Shown: positions 1 to 9,104, counted from the stretch's first letter. The stretch is 64,000 nt of DNA from Legionella taurinensis (GCF_900452865.1 NZ_UGOZ01000001.1:1798001-1862000), one strand, 5' to 3'. Numbers and translations are program-made. The notes: generated by a model from the letters alone, not told the origin.

Positions 1-48
1 CTGTGTGCCTTTCCCAGCACCCGGACCACCCAGCAGCATTAAACGCAT
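1..48 (-). CDS. adk: Adenylate kinase, N-terminal fragment (cut by the window edge)
   Basis: The first 16 codons of a minus-strand gene read MRLMLLGGPGAGKGTQ, the P-loop start of adenylate kinase (AMP + ATP to 2 ADP, cytoplasmic). The GGPGAGKGT Walker A motif is diagnostic of the family. An AGGAG ribosome site lies just upstream on the minus strand. The rest of the gene lies outside the window. Confidence 0.9.
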   Translation of the reverse strand, partial: MRLMLLGGPGAGKGTQ

Positions 49-118
49 TCATTAACTCCTAATCGAATTAACCTTCTATCCTACCTTGAGATGGCAGCAA
101 AGTCATTAGTTCTGGTCA

Positions 119-721
119 TTATTTAGACCAAAAGCGCGACGCAGGAACCGAACAACGACTCAATTGCGCCTGATAAATCTGGGCGCGGGTCTTCACCTTT
201 CGAGCCACCTGAATCAACCAGGGCTTTTTAAGGTAGGTTTTACGCTGGTATCCGCCTACTCCTTCATGGTAAGCCAGGTAAAGATTATAAGCATCATAAC
301 GCGGAATATGGGCGCGGCGATTGGCCTGATTAGCATACCACCCGATGAAATCCACCCCATCGGTGAAACTGTCTCTGGATGCCCAGAAATTACCGCCGTC
401 CTGCGATTTTTTGTACAAAGCCCAGGTTGAACGCAGAGCCTGGGTGTAGCCATAGGCACTGGAAGGACGCTTCCAGGGAATTACCCATAACAATTTACCG
501 CGGGGCGGCGTGGCTTTGGCATCGAATTTGGACTCTTGATGAATAATGGCCATTTGCACCGGCACTGGAACCCGCCAACGTCGTTCAACGTCTTTACTGG
601 CACGGTACCAACCGGGATACTGTTTAAAAATATTGCAAACGTTATTCACATCCGAAGGCTGACGGGTTGCGCATCCGGCCAAAACCAACACCAAAGAGAG
701 GGTAAACAGCTTTAATTTCAT
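119..721 (-). CDS. Lipoprotein with lytic transglycosylase (SLT-like) domain
   Basis: About 200 residues. The start at 721 gives a clean lipoprotein signal, MKLKLFTLSLVLVLAGC, with lipobox LAGC, so the mature protein should be anchored to a membrane by its cysteine. Residues about 50-180 carry the pattern of a lysozyme-like transglycosylase: the acid in IIHQESKFD, then AYGYTQAL, then AYHEGVGGY. Such enzymes cleave murein to 1,6-anhydro products. A longer start at 742 would put seven extra residues before the signal and is less likely. It follows adk-type housekeeping on the same strand but with a gap, so it is probably its own unit. The family call is fairly safe; the in vivo role is not known. 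Confidence 0.75.
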   Translation of the reverse strand: MKLKLFTLSLVLVLAGCATRQPSDVNNVCNIFKQYPGWYRASKDVERRWRVPVPVQMAIIHQESKFDAKATPPRGKLLWVIPWKRPSSAYGYTQALRSTWALYKKSQDGGNFWASRDSFTDGVDFIGWYANQANRRAHIPRYDAYNLYLAYHEGVGGYQRKTYLKKPWLIQVARKVKTRAQIYQAQLSRCSVPASRFWSK

Positions 722-742
722 TATTCTGGCTACTGAGTTCAA

Positions 743-1062
743 TTAAACGGCTATTAGTAACAAAAAGACGGAACAATTTAAATATTTATCATTAAATTTC
801 CTTGGCATGAGTTGCTAATGAACCCTCACCATGCCCCCCTTCCCTGTCCTGCCCGCGCAGGCGGGCATCCATTTGCGTAGCAAGTACCTGATCAAATGAT
901 AAATTGCGCGATTACGGGCATCACCACCCGGGATTCAACGCGTTGCCATTGAGGGCATCACTTCACGGACTGAACCAGTTGCAATTTCCTGCGTGTTAAA
1001 GAATACTAGCAGGGCAACCCTCTGCATTTCCCATTATTTCTTTGATTACCGTAGGTTAGCGC
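743..1062. other. Intergenic stretch of 320 bp with one REP-like hairpin
   Basis: No open frame with coding character is seen between the divergent transglycosylase and exonuclease genes. The stretch holds the promoters of both and, at 850-867, a small palindrome of the TGCCCGC/GCGGGCA kind. Confidence 0.5.
850..867. repeat. REP-like GC palindrome
   Basis: Arms TGCCCGC and GCGGGCA pair perfectly over 7 bp around a GCAG loop, followed by ATCCA. This resembles the short GC-rich intergenic palindromes dispersed in many proteobacterial genomes. Only one copy was noticed in the window, so its repeat status is inferred. No T-tract follows, so it is unlikely to be a terminator. Confidence 0.4.
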
Positions 1063-1833
1063 ATGAGTATTCTGGTGTTTGATATTGAAACCATTCCCGA
1101 TCTTGAAGCCGGCCGCAAACTGTACGATTTGCAGGGCCTTTCGGACGAAGACACCGCAAAAGCCATGTTTGCTTTACGACGTGCCAAGGTGGGGCATGAT
1201 TTTTTACCCCATTATCTGCAAAAAATCATTGCCATTTCCCTGGTCATCAACCAGGGCAACCAAATCAAAACCTGGTCTTTGGGTGACGAACAGTCGGATG
1301 AAAAAGAACTCATCACCCGTTTTTTTTCCGGCGTCGATAAATACTCCCCGACCTTAGTCAGCTGGAATGGCTGCGGCTTTGACTTGCCGGTGCTTCATTA
1401 CCGCGCCCTGTTGCATGGCGTCAGTGCCCCAACGTATTGGGAAACGGGTGATAATCAGCAGCAGTTTCGGTGGAATAATTATCTAAACCGCTTTCATTAT
1501 CGACACATTGATTTAATGGACATTTTAGCGGCCTATCAGAATAAAGCGTTTGCGCCATTGGATGAGATAGCTTCCATGTTGAATTTCCCAGGGAAAATGG
1601 GTATGAGTGGAGCACGGGTTTTTGACGAATATTTAGCCGGCAATTTAAAAGCCATTCGTGACTACTGTGAAACCGATGTCCTTAATACGTATTGTGTTTT
1701 TCTTCGTTTTGAACTCATGCGCGGTGTTTTTAGTCAACAGGATTACGATCAGGCCTTGTCAAAACTAAAGGATTATTTAATCAGTGAAACCAGCCGACCA
1801 CATCTGCAGGAATTTTTGAGCCGTATGGCCTAG
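1063..1833 (+). CDS. Predicted 3'-5' exonuclease, PolB-like (DEDD fold)
   Basis: 256 residues. The N-terminus ILVFDIETIPD is the DxE motif I of DEDD exonucleases. Later come SWNGCGFDLPVL (motif II, about residue 104) and YCETDVLNTY (motif III, about residue 206), matching the stand-alone exonuclease domain related to family-B DNA polymerases. These acids would bind two metals and remove 3' nucleotides from DNA or RNA. The gene ends before a small membrane-protein gene on the same strand. No polymerase domain is present, so the substrate is unknown. Confidence 0.8.
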   Translation: MSILVFDIETIPDLEAGRKLYDLQGLSDEDTAKAMFALRRAKVGHDFLPHYLQKIIAISLVINQGNQIKTWSLGDEQSDEKELITRFFSGVDKYSPTLVSWNGCGFDLPVLHYRALLHGVSAPTYWETGDNQQQFRWNNYLNRFHYRHIDLMDILAAYQNKAFAPLDEIASMLNFPGKMGMSGARVFDEYLAGNLKAIRDYCETDVLNTYCVFLRFELMRGVFSQQDYDQALSKLKDYLISETSRPHLQEFLSRMA

Positions 1834-1907
1834 CTGGGACGGCTTCGTATCTTGCTTTTGCTGCCCCAGGTCTATAGTTATAACAAAGACCCTTAAATGG
1901 AACAGAC

Positions 1908-2279
1908 ATGCTTAATTATCTAAAAAAAGGCTGGAATGGTCAGTTAACGTTTGGGCAACTTTTCTTTAGTCAGGGAGGGGATTACCTCCTGGAAAGTGGT
2001 CTTGCCTATATCGTCTTTTATGTTTTTATACTCACAGCCCTGTTCACAGGCGGATTGACACTCGAAAACCTCTGGCTGTTGCCTTTGATGGTGTATGCTG
2101 TCGGATTTTACATCTGGTTATTAAAAGCATTCTGGGGTTCAGCCAATCAAAGCAGCAATGCCTTCACCGCGACAATGATTCGGGTTTTTACCCTATTACT
2201 GCCTCTTGTCTCTATCGCGTTGTTTGTTTTTATTTTACTCTATTATTTTATCACCGCCCTGTTGGAATTACTGAATTAA
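1908..2279 (+). CDS. Small multi-pass membrane protein of unknown function
   Basis: 123 residues with three strongly hydrophobic stretches at roughly residues 33-57, 60-80 and 92-120, so it is an inner-membrane protein. I recognise no family motif. A GGA-rich ribosome site precedes the ATG. Only 5 bp separate it from the acetyltransferase gene downstream, so the two are probably co-transcribed. Confidence 0.6.
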   Translation: MLNYLKKGWNGQLTFGQLFFSQGGDYLLESGLAYIVFYVFILTALFTGGLTLENLWLLPLMVYAVGFYIWLLKAFWGSANQSSNAFTATMIRVFTLLLPLVSIALFVFILLYYFITALLELLN

Positions 2280-2284
2280 TCATC

Positions 2285-2782
2285 ATGTTGAACTTTATCA
2301 TTACCCCTATTGATGACGAATACATTGACAGTTACTGGTCCGCTCTCGATAGCGTGGCGCGCGAGCAGCACTACCTGGCTTTTCTTAAAGGCCCACCGCT
2401 TGAAATGACCCGCGATTTTGTCAAACAAAACAGGGAGGGGAACTGGCCGCACCTGATTGCTCTGCATGAAAATGAAGTCATCGGCTGGTGTGACATTTCA
2501 GCACTTGATCGCCCTGTCTTTGCTCATAGTGGGTCTCTGGGCATTGGGGTTCGAAAGGGGTATCGTGGCATGGGGGTGGGTAAGGCTCTGCTGACTGAAG
2601 CCCTGAGACGAGCACGTGAAAAAGGATTAACACGCATTGAGCTCACCGTGCGGGAACACAACAAAGCCGCCATCGCCCTTTATCAGCACGTTGGCTTTGT
2701 CCTCGAAGGTATTCATAAAAACGCCGTTCGCATTGATGGGCGGTATGAAAACCACTTCTCTATGGCGTTGCTTTTTGAGTAG
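2285..2782 (+). CDS. GNAT-family N-acetyltransferase
   Basis: 165 residues. The acetyl-CoA binding motif A is clear at about residues 85-105: GVRKGYRGMGVGKALL, with the R/Q-x-x-G-x-G/A loop. Motif B follows (ELTVREHNKAAIALYQHVGF). It transfers an acetyl group to an amine whose identity cannot be read from sequence; the layout resembles RimI/PhnO-like enzymes. Its 3' end overlaps by 23 bp the convergent reading frame of the HxlR pseudogene. Confidence 0.8.
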   Translation: MLNFIITPIDDEYIDSYWSALDSVAREQHYLAFLKGPPLEMTRDFVKQNREGNWPHLIALHENEVIGWCDISALDRPVFAHSGSLGIGVRKGYRGMGVGKALLTEALRRAREKGLTRIELTVREHNKAAIALYQHVGFVLEGIHKNAVRIDGRYENHFSMALLFE

Positions 2783-3123
2783 ACTTAGTCCTCCCCGCCA
2801 TGTAACGGCTGCCCCAGTCTCGTAAAGCAAGCAATAGAGGCTCCAATTGAGCGCCGTATTCCGTTAGCGAATATTCAACTTTGGGGGGGGACTTGAGCAT
2901 AAACTTCGCGATGAATCACGTCGTCTTTTTCCAGTTCGCGCAATTGCAGGGTTAACATGCGTTGCGTAATGCTGGGTATCAAACGCCTGAGCTCATTAAA
3001 TCGTTTAGTGCCCGAAAGCAAATGAAAAAGGATTACCCCTTTCCATTTATTGCCAATGACATCAAGCGCTGCTTCCACAGCACAACCATAATGGCAATTA
3101 TTTTGTCGTCGACTGGGTTTCAT
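2760..3123 (-). pseudogene. HxlR-family transcription regulator, frameshifted in a C8 run
   Basis: The first 80 codons encode a typical HxlR winged helix: CAVEAALDVIGNKWKG, then FNELRRLIPSITQRMLTLQLREL. The frame then hits a run of eight C (G8 on the plus strand, 2883-2890) and stops at once. With one C fewer the frame continues as VPPKVEYSLTEYGAQ and LRDWGSRY to a stop at 2760, giving 120 residues, the normal size. The conserved C-terminus is therefore intact in the next frame. This may be a real null mutation, a phase-variable switch or a sequencing error. Family members sense redox or electrophile stress through an N-terminal cysteine, and Cys residues are present here (NNCHYGC). Confidence 0.8.
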
Positions 3124-3141
3124 CAGCAGGTCTCGGTATAT

Positions 3142-3164
3142 TTTTTGTAACTATATTACAAAAA
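3142..3164. promoter_or_regulatory. Perfect inverted repeat, likely HxlR operator
   Basis: TTTTTGTAA and TTACAAAAA form 9-bp perfect arms around the spacer CTATA. The element lies 19 bp upstream of the HxlR start and about 65 bp upstream of the divergent secreted-protein gene. HxlR regulators bind dyads of this size next to their own gene, so control of both directions is a reasonable inference. Confidence 0.55.
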
Positions 3165-3228
3165 TGTGCATTCTTGCGCAAACTGCAGGCATGGCTACAC
3201 TGTTGCAAGCTTAACAACGAGTACTATC

Positions 3229-3912
3229 ATGACTAAATCAATGCGTTTTTTCCTCGGATTTTCTTTAGCTTGCAAGGTGATTTCAGCGGCTGCGTGGTCA
3301 TCGGTTTCATTTTTTGCTTCTAATAACACGGGCATAATCCAACCGGAGCAAGCCTATCAACGGTTACTGAGCGAAGCGCAGGGGCAATTGAAAAACACCA
3401 TCATCGACATCATGCAAACCCATCACCTGGAGCAGAGCCAGTGCGAAGACAGCATCGGCCTTTATCAAATGGCGGACAGCGGCCGTTTAACCGCGGATAA
3501 TGGCAAGATTTTTACAACATCGCCTTATCAAACGCTGTCCGATGACACAGTATTTTCTCTCTCTCAAGAGATGGCGAACGCCTTGCAACAGGAAAGCGTA
3601 GCCGTTTTTATTCCCGATGAGCAGGCCAAAACCGCTGATACCACCGTCTATCTTAATTCTCATTATTACAATCTGGCGCAAACCCTTAAACTGATTAATG
3701 AACGGCTCCCAGCCGATTACTCTCAGGCATTTACCCTTCATTTTGACAGTAAATACGGAGGGTTTGACCAGGCAACCATTGCCAGCATTGAATGGTTGGG
3801 CAATCATATCGACCCGATGGTTATTCAAAACGCCTTTCCTGGAGAAAAAATGGCGATGAAGCATGGCAACGCGTTTTTGGTCTACAACGATGGACACATT
3901 GTTAATTTTTAA
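3229..3912 (+). CDS. Secreted protein of unknown family, paralogue A
   Basis: 227 residues. The start at 3229 gives a signal peptide (MTKSMRFFLGFSLACKVISA) and makes the protein the same length as its neighbour at 4066. The mature part begins SVSFFASNNTG and shares long blocks with that neighbour: HHLEQSQ, TTSPYQ, QEAVAVFIP-like, YLNSHYY, TLHFDS and the terminal IVNF. I recognise no catalytic motif. The two copies are tandem and about half identical by eye, which indicates an old local duplication. It is divergent from the HxlR gene and may be its target. Confidence 0.65.
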   Translation: MTKSMRFFLGFSLACKVISAAAWSSVSFFASNNTGIIQPEQAYQRLLSEAQGQLKNTIIDIMQTHHLEQSQCEDSIGLYQMADSGRLTADNGKIFTTSPYQTLSDDTVFSLSQEMANALQQESVAVFIPDEQAKTADTTVYLNSHYYNLAQTLKLINERLPADYSQAFTLHFDSKYGGFDQATIASIEWLGNHIDPMVIQNAFPGEKMAMKHGNAFLVYNDGHIVNF

Positions 3913-4065
3913 TCATCTGCTTCTGCATAAGATTTGGGCTGGCTCAGCGACAAGTCGGCCTTTTTATCATGTTGCAATTATTTGGCCAACCTTGTCAGGG
4001 ATAAATCATTGTATTTAAGAATCATCCTGTTACAATCTCGTGCAGTTAATACCGTGAATGAAAAT

Positions 4066-4749
4066 ATGATCAAATTAACCAGCCTGTTTATTGGACTCAC
4101 CTTACTGAGTCAGCCCCTTGCTGCCTCCGATGTCTCGACCGTCACTTTTTATGCGGCTAATAATGTTGGCGAAGTTGCCCCAGCCGAAGCCTACAAAAAC
4201 CTGTTAAGTGAAAAGCAGCGTCAATTAGAAACCACCATGGTTGATATCATGCAATCTCATCATCTTGAGCAAAGTCAGGGTGAGGATATTCTGTGCATGT
4301 ATCGAGCGGAATCTGACGGCCATTTGGCCGCGGAAAACAGTAAATTGTTTACCACTTCACCTTACCAATCCATTGCCGAAGATGAGATATTCACTATCTC
4401 AAAAGAACTGGTCAGTACCCTACAACAAGAAGCCGTTGCCGTCTTCATTCCCAACGAACAGGCTGACATTGGCGATACCACTATTTACCTTAACTCACAC
4501 TATTACACAGTCGACGAGGTTTTAAAACGCATCAGCGAAAAATTGCCCCCGGAATACAGGCAGATCTATACCTTGCATTTTGACAGCACGTACGGTGATT
4601 TTCATAAAGCTCGAGTAGGTCGTGTTGAATGGTTAGGTCATCAGATTGATTCGTCTGTCATTGAAACGGCTTTCCCTGACGATACGATTGAATTAAAAAA
4701 TGGACAGGCTTACCTTGTACTCAAAGACGGGCAAATAGTTAATTTTTAA
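4066..4749 (+). CDS. Secreted protein of unknown family, paralogue B
   Basis: 227 residues from the ATG at 4066. A signal peptide is clear (MIKLTSLFIGLTLLSQPLAA, cleavage before SDVST). The body parallels the upstream gene across its whole length, including YAANNVGEV, HHLEQSQGED, TTSPYQS, EAVAVFIPNEQAD, YLNSHYYTV and GQIVNF. Cysteine positions differ between the copies: one in QCED in copy A, one in ILCMY in copy B. No family is recognised. Export to the periplasm or beyond is inferred from the signal peptide only. Confidence 0.65.
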   Translation: MIKLTSLFIGLTLLSQPLAASDVSTVTFYAANNVGEVAPAEAYKNLLSEKQRQLETTMVDIMQSHHLEQSQGEDILCMYRAESDGHLAAENSKLFTTSPYQSIAEDEIFTISKELVSTLQQEAVAVFIPNEQADIGDTTIYLNSHYYTVDEVLKRISEKLPPEYRQIYTLHFDSTYGDFHKARVGRVEWLGHQIDSSVIETAFPDDTIELKNGQAYLVLKDGQIVNF

Positions 4750-4771
4750 TTTTTATCACATCAGAAAACAT

Positions 4772-4792
4772 GGGCTATACAGGGTATAGCCC
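4772..4792. terminator. Hairpin between convergent genes
   Basis: GGGCTATAC and GTATAGCCC form a 9-bp perfect stem with a 3-base loop. It lies between the plus-strand secreted gene and the minus-strand nuclease gene. In the minus direction it is followed by ATGTTTTC, a weak T-rich tail, so it probably ends the nuclease transcript. Confidence 0.5.
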
Positions 4793-4809
4793 CCATCAGC
4801 CAACAATAT

Positions 4810-5634
4810 TTACATGAGATCATTAAGCAAGGCGGCCAAACGACAGCCGGCCAGAGCGATTCGTTGCTCAGCCGTTTCCTTCACCATGTCCTGATATTCA
4901 TTGCTGGGCTTTTCGCCATGTTTGATTTGATACGCCTTGGCAATAGCCAATTGATAAGACTCCTGGCTCCAGGCCTTGGCATCAAGTGTCATGTTATTCA
5001 CATGACAAGGCCAACGTTGTTCAATCTTCCACGCCTTGGCATTCAGTTGTTTATTGCTTAATTTGGCTGTTTTGAGAAAACCCCCGCCGTTATCCCAATA
5101 CGAATGCAGGTTAGGGCCTATGGAATTTTCCCCCAGAATAACCAGATTCCCTCCCATATCCCCCTGCGGATGCTGAACGCTGAATTGGCTGATGGCGTGC
5201 AAGGGTTGATGGATGTCGCCCACCACATGCAAAAGAATTCTTAAACTGAACCCTTTGTTAAAAAAGCTGGCCTTGGGATCTTTAAGTACCCTTTTCGCCT
5301 TTTCAATGGCGTAAACCGCATTAATTTCATCGGGTTGAATCAGTTCAGTGCCATCGACAGAATAAGGAATATCAATGTAATGCATGGGTTGCAGCCACAG
5401 ATCATTCATGTAACGCAGCCCATCCATCCAGGGTGCGGCATTCACCAGCGATTGCGATTTAAACACGCTGTCCAGTCCATGGTTGTAACGGACATACTGG
5501 GAACGGGCTTCCTTTTTCAGGTGATGGTAAGCAATCTGAGCGACCAGACGGTGTCCGGTCGCATTCCAACTGTAAGCTGTGCCGGCAGCCGCCAACGCAG
5601 CCATGGCAACGAAACGAACAACTCCTTTTTTCAC
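4810..5634 (-). CDS. S1/P1-type zinc nuclease, secreted
   Basis: 274 residues with an N-terminal signal peptide; the mature protein would begin WNATGHRLVAQIAYHHL, where the first Trp and the His supply zinc ligands in this family. Other family landmarks are MHYIDIPYS, HVVGDIHQPLHAISQ and GDMGGN, followed by NLHSYWDNGGG, all His/Asp clusters of the trinuclear zinc site. Such enzymes cleave single-stranded DNA and RNA and remove 3' phosphates. It lies 23 bp after tolB on the same strand, where pal is usual in many Proteobacteria, so it is probably the last gene of the tol transcript. Confidence 0.88.
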   Translation of the reverse strand: MKKGVVRFVAMAALAAAGTAYSWNATGHRLVAQIAYHHLKKEARSQYVRYNHGLDSVFKSQSLVNAAPWMDGLRYMNDLWLQPMHYIDIPYSVDGTELIQPDEINAVYAIEKAKRVLKDPKASFFNKGFSLRILLHVVGDIHQPLHAISQFSVQHPQGDMGGNLVILGENSIGPNLHSYWDNGGGFLKTAKLSNKQLNAKAWKIEQRWPCHVNNMTLDAKAWSQESYQLAIAKAYQIKHGEKPSNEYQDMVKETAEQRIALAGCRLAALLNDLM

Positions 5635-5657
5635 TGCAACTCCCTTCTGATGGTTTA

Positions 5658-6920
5658 TTAGCCTAAAAACGGTGACCAGGCTGGCTCCTGCACATCGCCT
5701 TCACGTGCCGGTAAACGCATGTGAATACGGCCATCGAGAGAAACGATACCTAATACACCCTTGTCATTATGACGCGTGGCGTAAAGAATCAACCGCCCAT
5801 TTGGGGAAATGGAGGGGGATTCATCCAGGGTGGCGAAAGTCACCTGCGTGACACGGCCATTTTCGTCCTGGACGCCGATATTGAAACGGCTGTCCTGTTC
5901 TTTATGCAGCATGACAATGTGCCGTTGATCCGGGGTATAGGAAGCACGCGCATTGTAGCTGCCGTCATACGTGACACGTGACACATTGCCATCGGCCAGT
6001 GACAGGCGATAAACCTGAGGCGAACCGCCGCGTCCCGAGGTAAACAGCAGGCTGCGTCCATCCGGAGCAAAACGAGGTTCGGTATCAATGGCATCCCCAA
6101 AGGTCAGCTGTTTTAAACGGCCAGAGGACAAGTCGACAGTGTAAATTTTAGCACTGCCGCTTTTTGAAAGCACAACGGCCAACTGATTGCCGTCAGGCGA
6201 CCAGGCAGGCGCCCCGTTAATACCGGTGAAATCAGTCACCAGACGCCGCTTACCCGTTTCAACAGAAACAATAAATATCTGCGCCTTTTTCTTTTCAAAC
6301 GACACATAAGCAATTTGCCGTCCATCCGGCGACCAGGAAGGCGACATAATGGGCTCAGGGGAAACCAGCAGACTCTGGGGATTAAACCCATCGGCATCCG
6401 CCACCTCCAGAGAATAACGGGGACGTCCACTGTTGCGTTGCACCAGCACATAAGCAATGCGGGTAGAGAACACACCGCGCTCACCGGTCAATTTTTCATA
6501 GACCAAATCGCTGATATGGTGCGCCAAAGCCCGGATGTCGTTGCTGCCCACCTGAAAACTTTTGGTTAACAGACGTCCATTGGCTACCGCGTCAATCAAA
6601 TCAAAACTGACATCATAGCGGTTAAAACCCAGTTTGCTGACCCGTCCGGTCAATACGCTGTCAGCACCGGCGCCGCGAAGAATGCTCACCCCTTGTGCAC
6701 CGTCAGGCAGTCCCGGCGGTGTAGGAATGATTTTAAACTGGCCAGACAACTGCAAATCATGGTTAATGATCGTGGTCAGCTCAGAGCCGGCACTGTCATA
6801 GCCAAAGGAATTAATAGCAATGGGTAAAGCCGAGTTTATCCCTTGGGTTAACTCAAGATCGAGTGCGAAGACACCACCCGAACAGGCAGCGAAAAATAGC
6901 ATTAACAGACGTTTTAACAC
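5658..6920 (-). CDS. tolB: Tol-Pal system beta-propeller protein TolB
   Basis: 420 residues with signal peptide ([19 protein letters not shown]). An N-terminal alpha/beta domain is followed by repeated WD40-like PD40 blades ([63 protein letters not shown]), the six-bladed TolB propeller. It is periplasmic, binds Pal and TolA, and supports outer-membrane constriction at division. It starts 2 bp after the tolA stop, so translation is coupled. No pal gene follows within the window. Confidence 0.95.
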   Translation of the reverse strand: MLKRLLMLFFAACSGGVFALDLELTQGINSALPIAINSFGYDSAGSELTTIINHDLQLSGQFKIIPTPPGLPDGAQGVSILRGAGADSVLTGRVSKLGFNRYDVSFDLIDAVANGRLLTKSFQVGSNDIRALAHHISDLVYEKLTGERGVFSTRIAYVLVQRNSGRPRYSLEVADADGFNPQSLLVSPEPIMSPSWSPDGRQIAYVSFEKKKAQIFIVSVETGKRRLVTDFTGINGAPAWSPDGNQLAVVLSKSGSAKIYTVDLSSGRLKQLTFGDAIDTEPRFAPDGRSLLFTSGRGGSPQVYRLSLADGNVSRVTYDGSYNARASYTPDQRHIVMLHKEQDSRFNIGVQDENGRVTQVTFATLDESPSISPNGRLILYATRHNDKGVLGIVSLDGRIHMRLPAREGDVQEPAWSPFLG

Positions 6921-6922
6921 GG

Positions 6923-7942
6923 TTATCCCCTCACGTTTTCTGGTCGTACGGTTAAACTGATATCGCGAAATATATCAAACGTTGCCGGATCAGTCGGTAC
7001 CGGCAGCGGCGATGCTTTATAAATCGCGGTTTGTGCAGAGCGATCGAGAATTGGATCGCCGCTGCTGCGGATTAAACTCACTTCAAGAACCGCGCCATCG
7101 GGCGCTAAGCGAATTCTGAATTGACTGGACAATCCGCGATCGACATTATCGGGCAGGATCCATTGACGACCGATGGCATTGATAATCAGCGCTTTGTATT
7201 TATCCACTTCCCCGGCAAGGCGTGCTCGATTGGCCGCGGCCTGGGCGGCGTCTGCAGCCGCCTTCTCAGCCGCTGCCTTTTCGGCGGCCGCTTTTTCTGC
7301 GGCGGCTTTCTGTGCCGCCACTTTCACGGCCTCTTCCTTTTTCCGCGCTTCAGCTGCCGCCTGATCGGCCTTTAATTTGTCGGCTTTCGCTTTTTCCTCA
7401 TCCTTTTTCTTTTGCAACTGGGCCAGTTTGGCGGCCTCTTCCTGTTGTTGTTTCTGAAGTTCTTTCTGTTTCTTTTTAAGCTCTTCCAGACGTTTGGCTT
7501 CCTGATCCTTTTGCAAAGCCAATTGTTTCAAGCGTTTTTGCTCTTCTTCCATCTGTTTCTTTCTGGCAATGGCGAGTTTATCCGCCTCTTCCTTTAATTT
7601 GGCAAGACGCTGCTGTTCCTGCAGACGTGCGCGCTTTGCCTGTTCGGCCTGTTGCGCTAACGCTTTCTGGCGGGCCTGCTCGGCTCTGATTTGCTGAGCC
7701 CGCTGCTCTTTTATACGATTCACCGTCTCCATGACTTCCTGGTTGTTCACGCTGACGGCTTTAACGATTTCTTTTTGTGGGGCATTGGCTTCTATCGGGG
7801 TCATCTCACCGGGGGTATTTTTTGCCTCATTCACCAGAACGGGACGTTTGCTGGACGACTCCGTCAACAATAACAGGGCTAACAATAAATGCAGCGTCAG
7901 AGCCGCATAAAACGCTTTGCGGTAACTCTGTTCAATCCTCAT
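6923..7942 (-). CDS. tolA: Tol-Pal system protein TolA
   Basis: 339 residues. One transmembrane segment near the N-terminus (residues about 12-27) is followed by a very long Lys/Glu/Ala/Gln-rich helical region (about 70-240) with an AAAEKA repeat, then a compact C-terminal domain ([25 protein letters not shown]), as in TolA domain III. It spans the periplasm and passes energy from TolQR to TolB and Pal. The ATG overlaps the tolR stop by 4 bp (ATGA). The repeats give strong Ala-rich antisense frames that are not genes. Confidence 0.93.
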   Translation of the reverse strand: MRIEQSYRKAFYAALTLHLLLALLLLTESSSKRPVLVNEAKNTPGEMTPIEANAPQKEIVKAVSVNNQEVMETVNRIKEQRAQQIRAEQARQKALAQQAEQAKRARLQEQQRLAKLKEEADKLAIARKKQMEEEQKRLKQLALQKDQEAKRLEELKKKQKELQKQQQEEAAKLAQLQKKKDEEKAKADKLKADQAAAEARKKEEAVKVAAQKAAAEKAAAEKAAAEKAAADAAQAAANRARLAGEVDKYKALIINAIGRQWILPDNVDRGLSSQFRIRLAPDGAVLEVSLIRSSGDPILDRSAQTAIYKASPLPVPTDPATFDIFRDISLTVRPENVRG

Positions 7943-8397
7943 GCTTGGTTCTCCGAAATGGCCTCAGACGAATCGGTTAATAAACCCACCTGTTCAGCCC
8001 CTGCCTGTTTCAGCAAGGACATGGCGCCCACGACTTTGCCATAAGGCACACCCTGATCGCCTTTCACCAGGACATTAACAGGCTGGTTATTCTGTTTAGC
8101 CAATTCAAGCTCCGCAGCCACCCTGACCATGAGTGCTTTGGGCTCCATGGGCAAATCCGGCGCCGTGTTGATGTTTAAAAAATAATCGCCGCGCAAATTC
8201 ACCGACACGATGATGGGTTCACGCTCCGTGGGTTTCAGTGACTGACTTGCAGCCTTGGGCAAATCCACCGTAACCCCCTGCGTGAGCATCGGGGCTGTAA
8301 TCATAAAAATAACCAGCAAAACCAGCATGACGTCAATGTAGGGCACCACATTGATTTCCGCGATCGGTTGAGACGATTTGGTTTTTTTTCTTAACAT
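7939..8397 (-). CDS. tolR: Tol-Pal system proton-channel protein TolR
   Basis: 152 residues of the ExbD/TolR family. One membrane segment near the N-terminus carries the conserved proton-path aspartate in VPYIDVMLVLLVIFMITAPM. The periplasmic part follows with VLVKGDQGVPYGKVV, typical of the family. It works with TolQ to use the proton gradient. The gene starts 3 bp after tolQ. Confidence 0.94.
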   Translation of the reverse strand: MLRKKTKSSQPIAEINVVPYIDVMLVLLVIFMITAPMLTQGVTVDLPKAASQSLKPTEREPIIVSVNLRGDYFLNINTAPDLPMEPKALMVRVAAELELAKQNNQPVNVLVKGDQGVPYGKVVGAMSLLKQAGAEQVGLLTDSSEAISENQA

Positions 8398-8400
8398 CGT

Positions 8401-9075
8401 TTATCCTCTCACGGGCACAGCGCTTTGTTGTTCAATCAATGACACCAGTTCATCCTGAAACAGTTCGTATTGCTCAAGCAGATTGCCGGCACGGGTGCTG
8501 TAGCGGTTATAGGCAATAACCGCAGGAATCGCGGTAAACAATCCCAACGCCGTAGCCACCAGCGCCTCAGAAATACCGGGTGCGACCATGGCAATGGTTG
8601 CCTGCTGCGCCTGGCCTAAAGCCTGGAAAGACGTCATGATTCCCCATACTGTGCCAAACAGGCCGATGTAGGGAGAAATAGAGCCGACGGAGGCAAAAAA
8701 CGGCAGGTGTTTTTCAAGCCGCATCGCTTCCTTGGCATGGCTGATTTGCATCACCCTCTGGATGGGTTCAAGCACAACCGCACCCTGCTTTCTTGCACGC
8801 ACGTATTCTTTAAATCCCGCATGGAAAATAGCGGCTATCCCCTGTTTGTCATCCGCATGGCTATCGATATCAGCATACAATTTGCTCAAATCGCCGCTAT
8901 CCCAGAAACGGCGGGTGAACTGATCGCACTGCTGTTTTTTGCGATTAAAAAACCATGCTCTCTGGATAATTAATGTCCAGGAGACGATGGAGGCAGAAAG
9001 TAAAATCAGCATCACGGTTTTAACTACCAAACCGGCTTGTAAAAAATAACCTAAGACACTGGCATGGCTACCCAC
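8401..9075 (-). CDS. tolQ: Tol-Pal system proton-channel protein TolQ
   Basis: 224 residues starting at a GTG at 9075. That start is preceded at good spacing by AGGAGG and gives the normal length; a longer frame upstream would overlap ybgC out of context. Three membrane segments (about 12-38, 128-150 and 165-190) and the motif SISPYIGLFGTVWGIM match TolQ/ExbB. It forms the inner-membrane proton channel with TolR. The order ybgC-tolQ-tolR-tolA-tolB is the classical operon. Confidence 0.94.
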   Translation of the reverse strand: MGSHASVLGYFLQAGLVVKTVMLILLSASIVSWTLIIQRAWFFNRKKQQCDQFTRRFWDSGDLSKLYADIDSHADDKQGIAAIFHAGFKEYVRARKQGAVVLEPIQRVMQISHAKEAMRLEKHLPFFASVGSISPYIGLFGTVWGIMTSFQALGQAQQATIAMVAPGISEALVATALGLFTAIPAVIAYNRYSTRAGNLLEQYELFQDELVSLIEQQSAVPVRG

Positions 9076-9104
9076 GTTGATTCCTCCTACTTGTCTACTT
9101 CTTC

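Noticed and set aside
7121..7980. Long plus-strand open frames antisense to tolA, rich in Ala, Phe and Leu
   Set aside because: They mirror the Lys/Glu/Ala repeats of TolA, have no ribosome sites and resemble no family.
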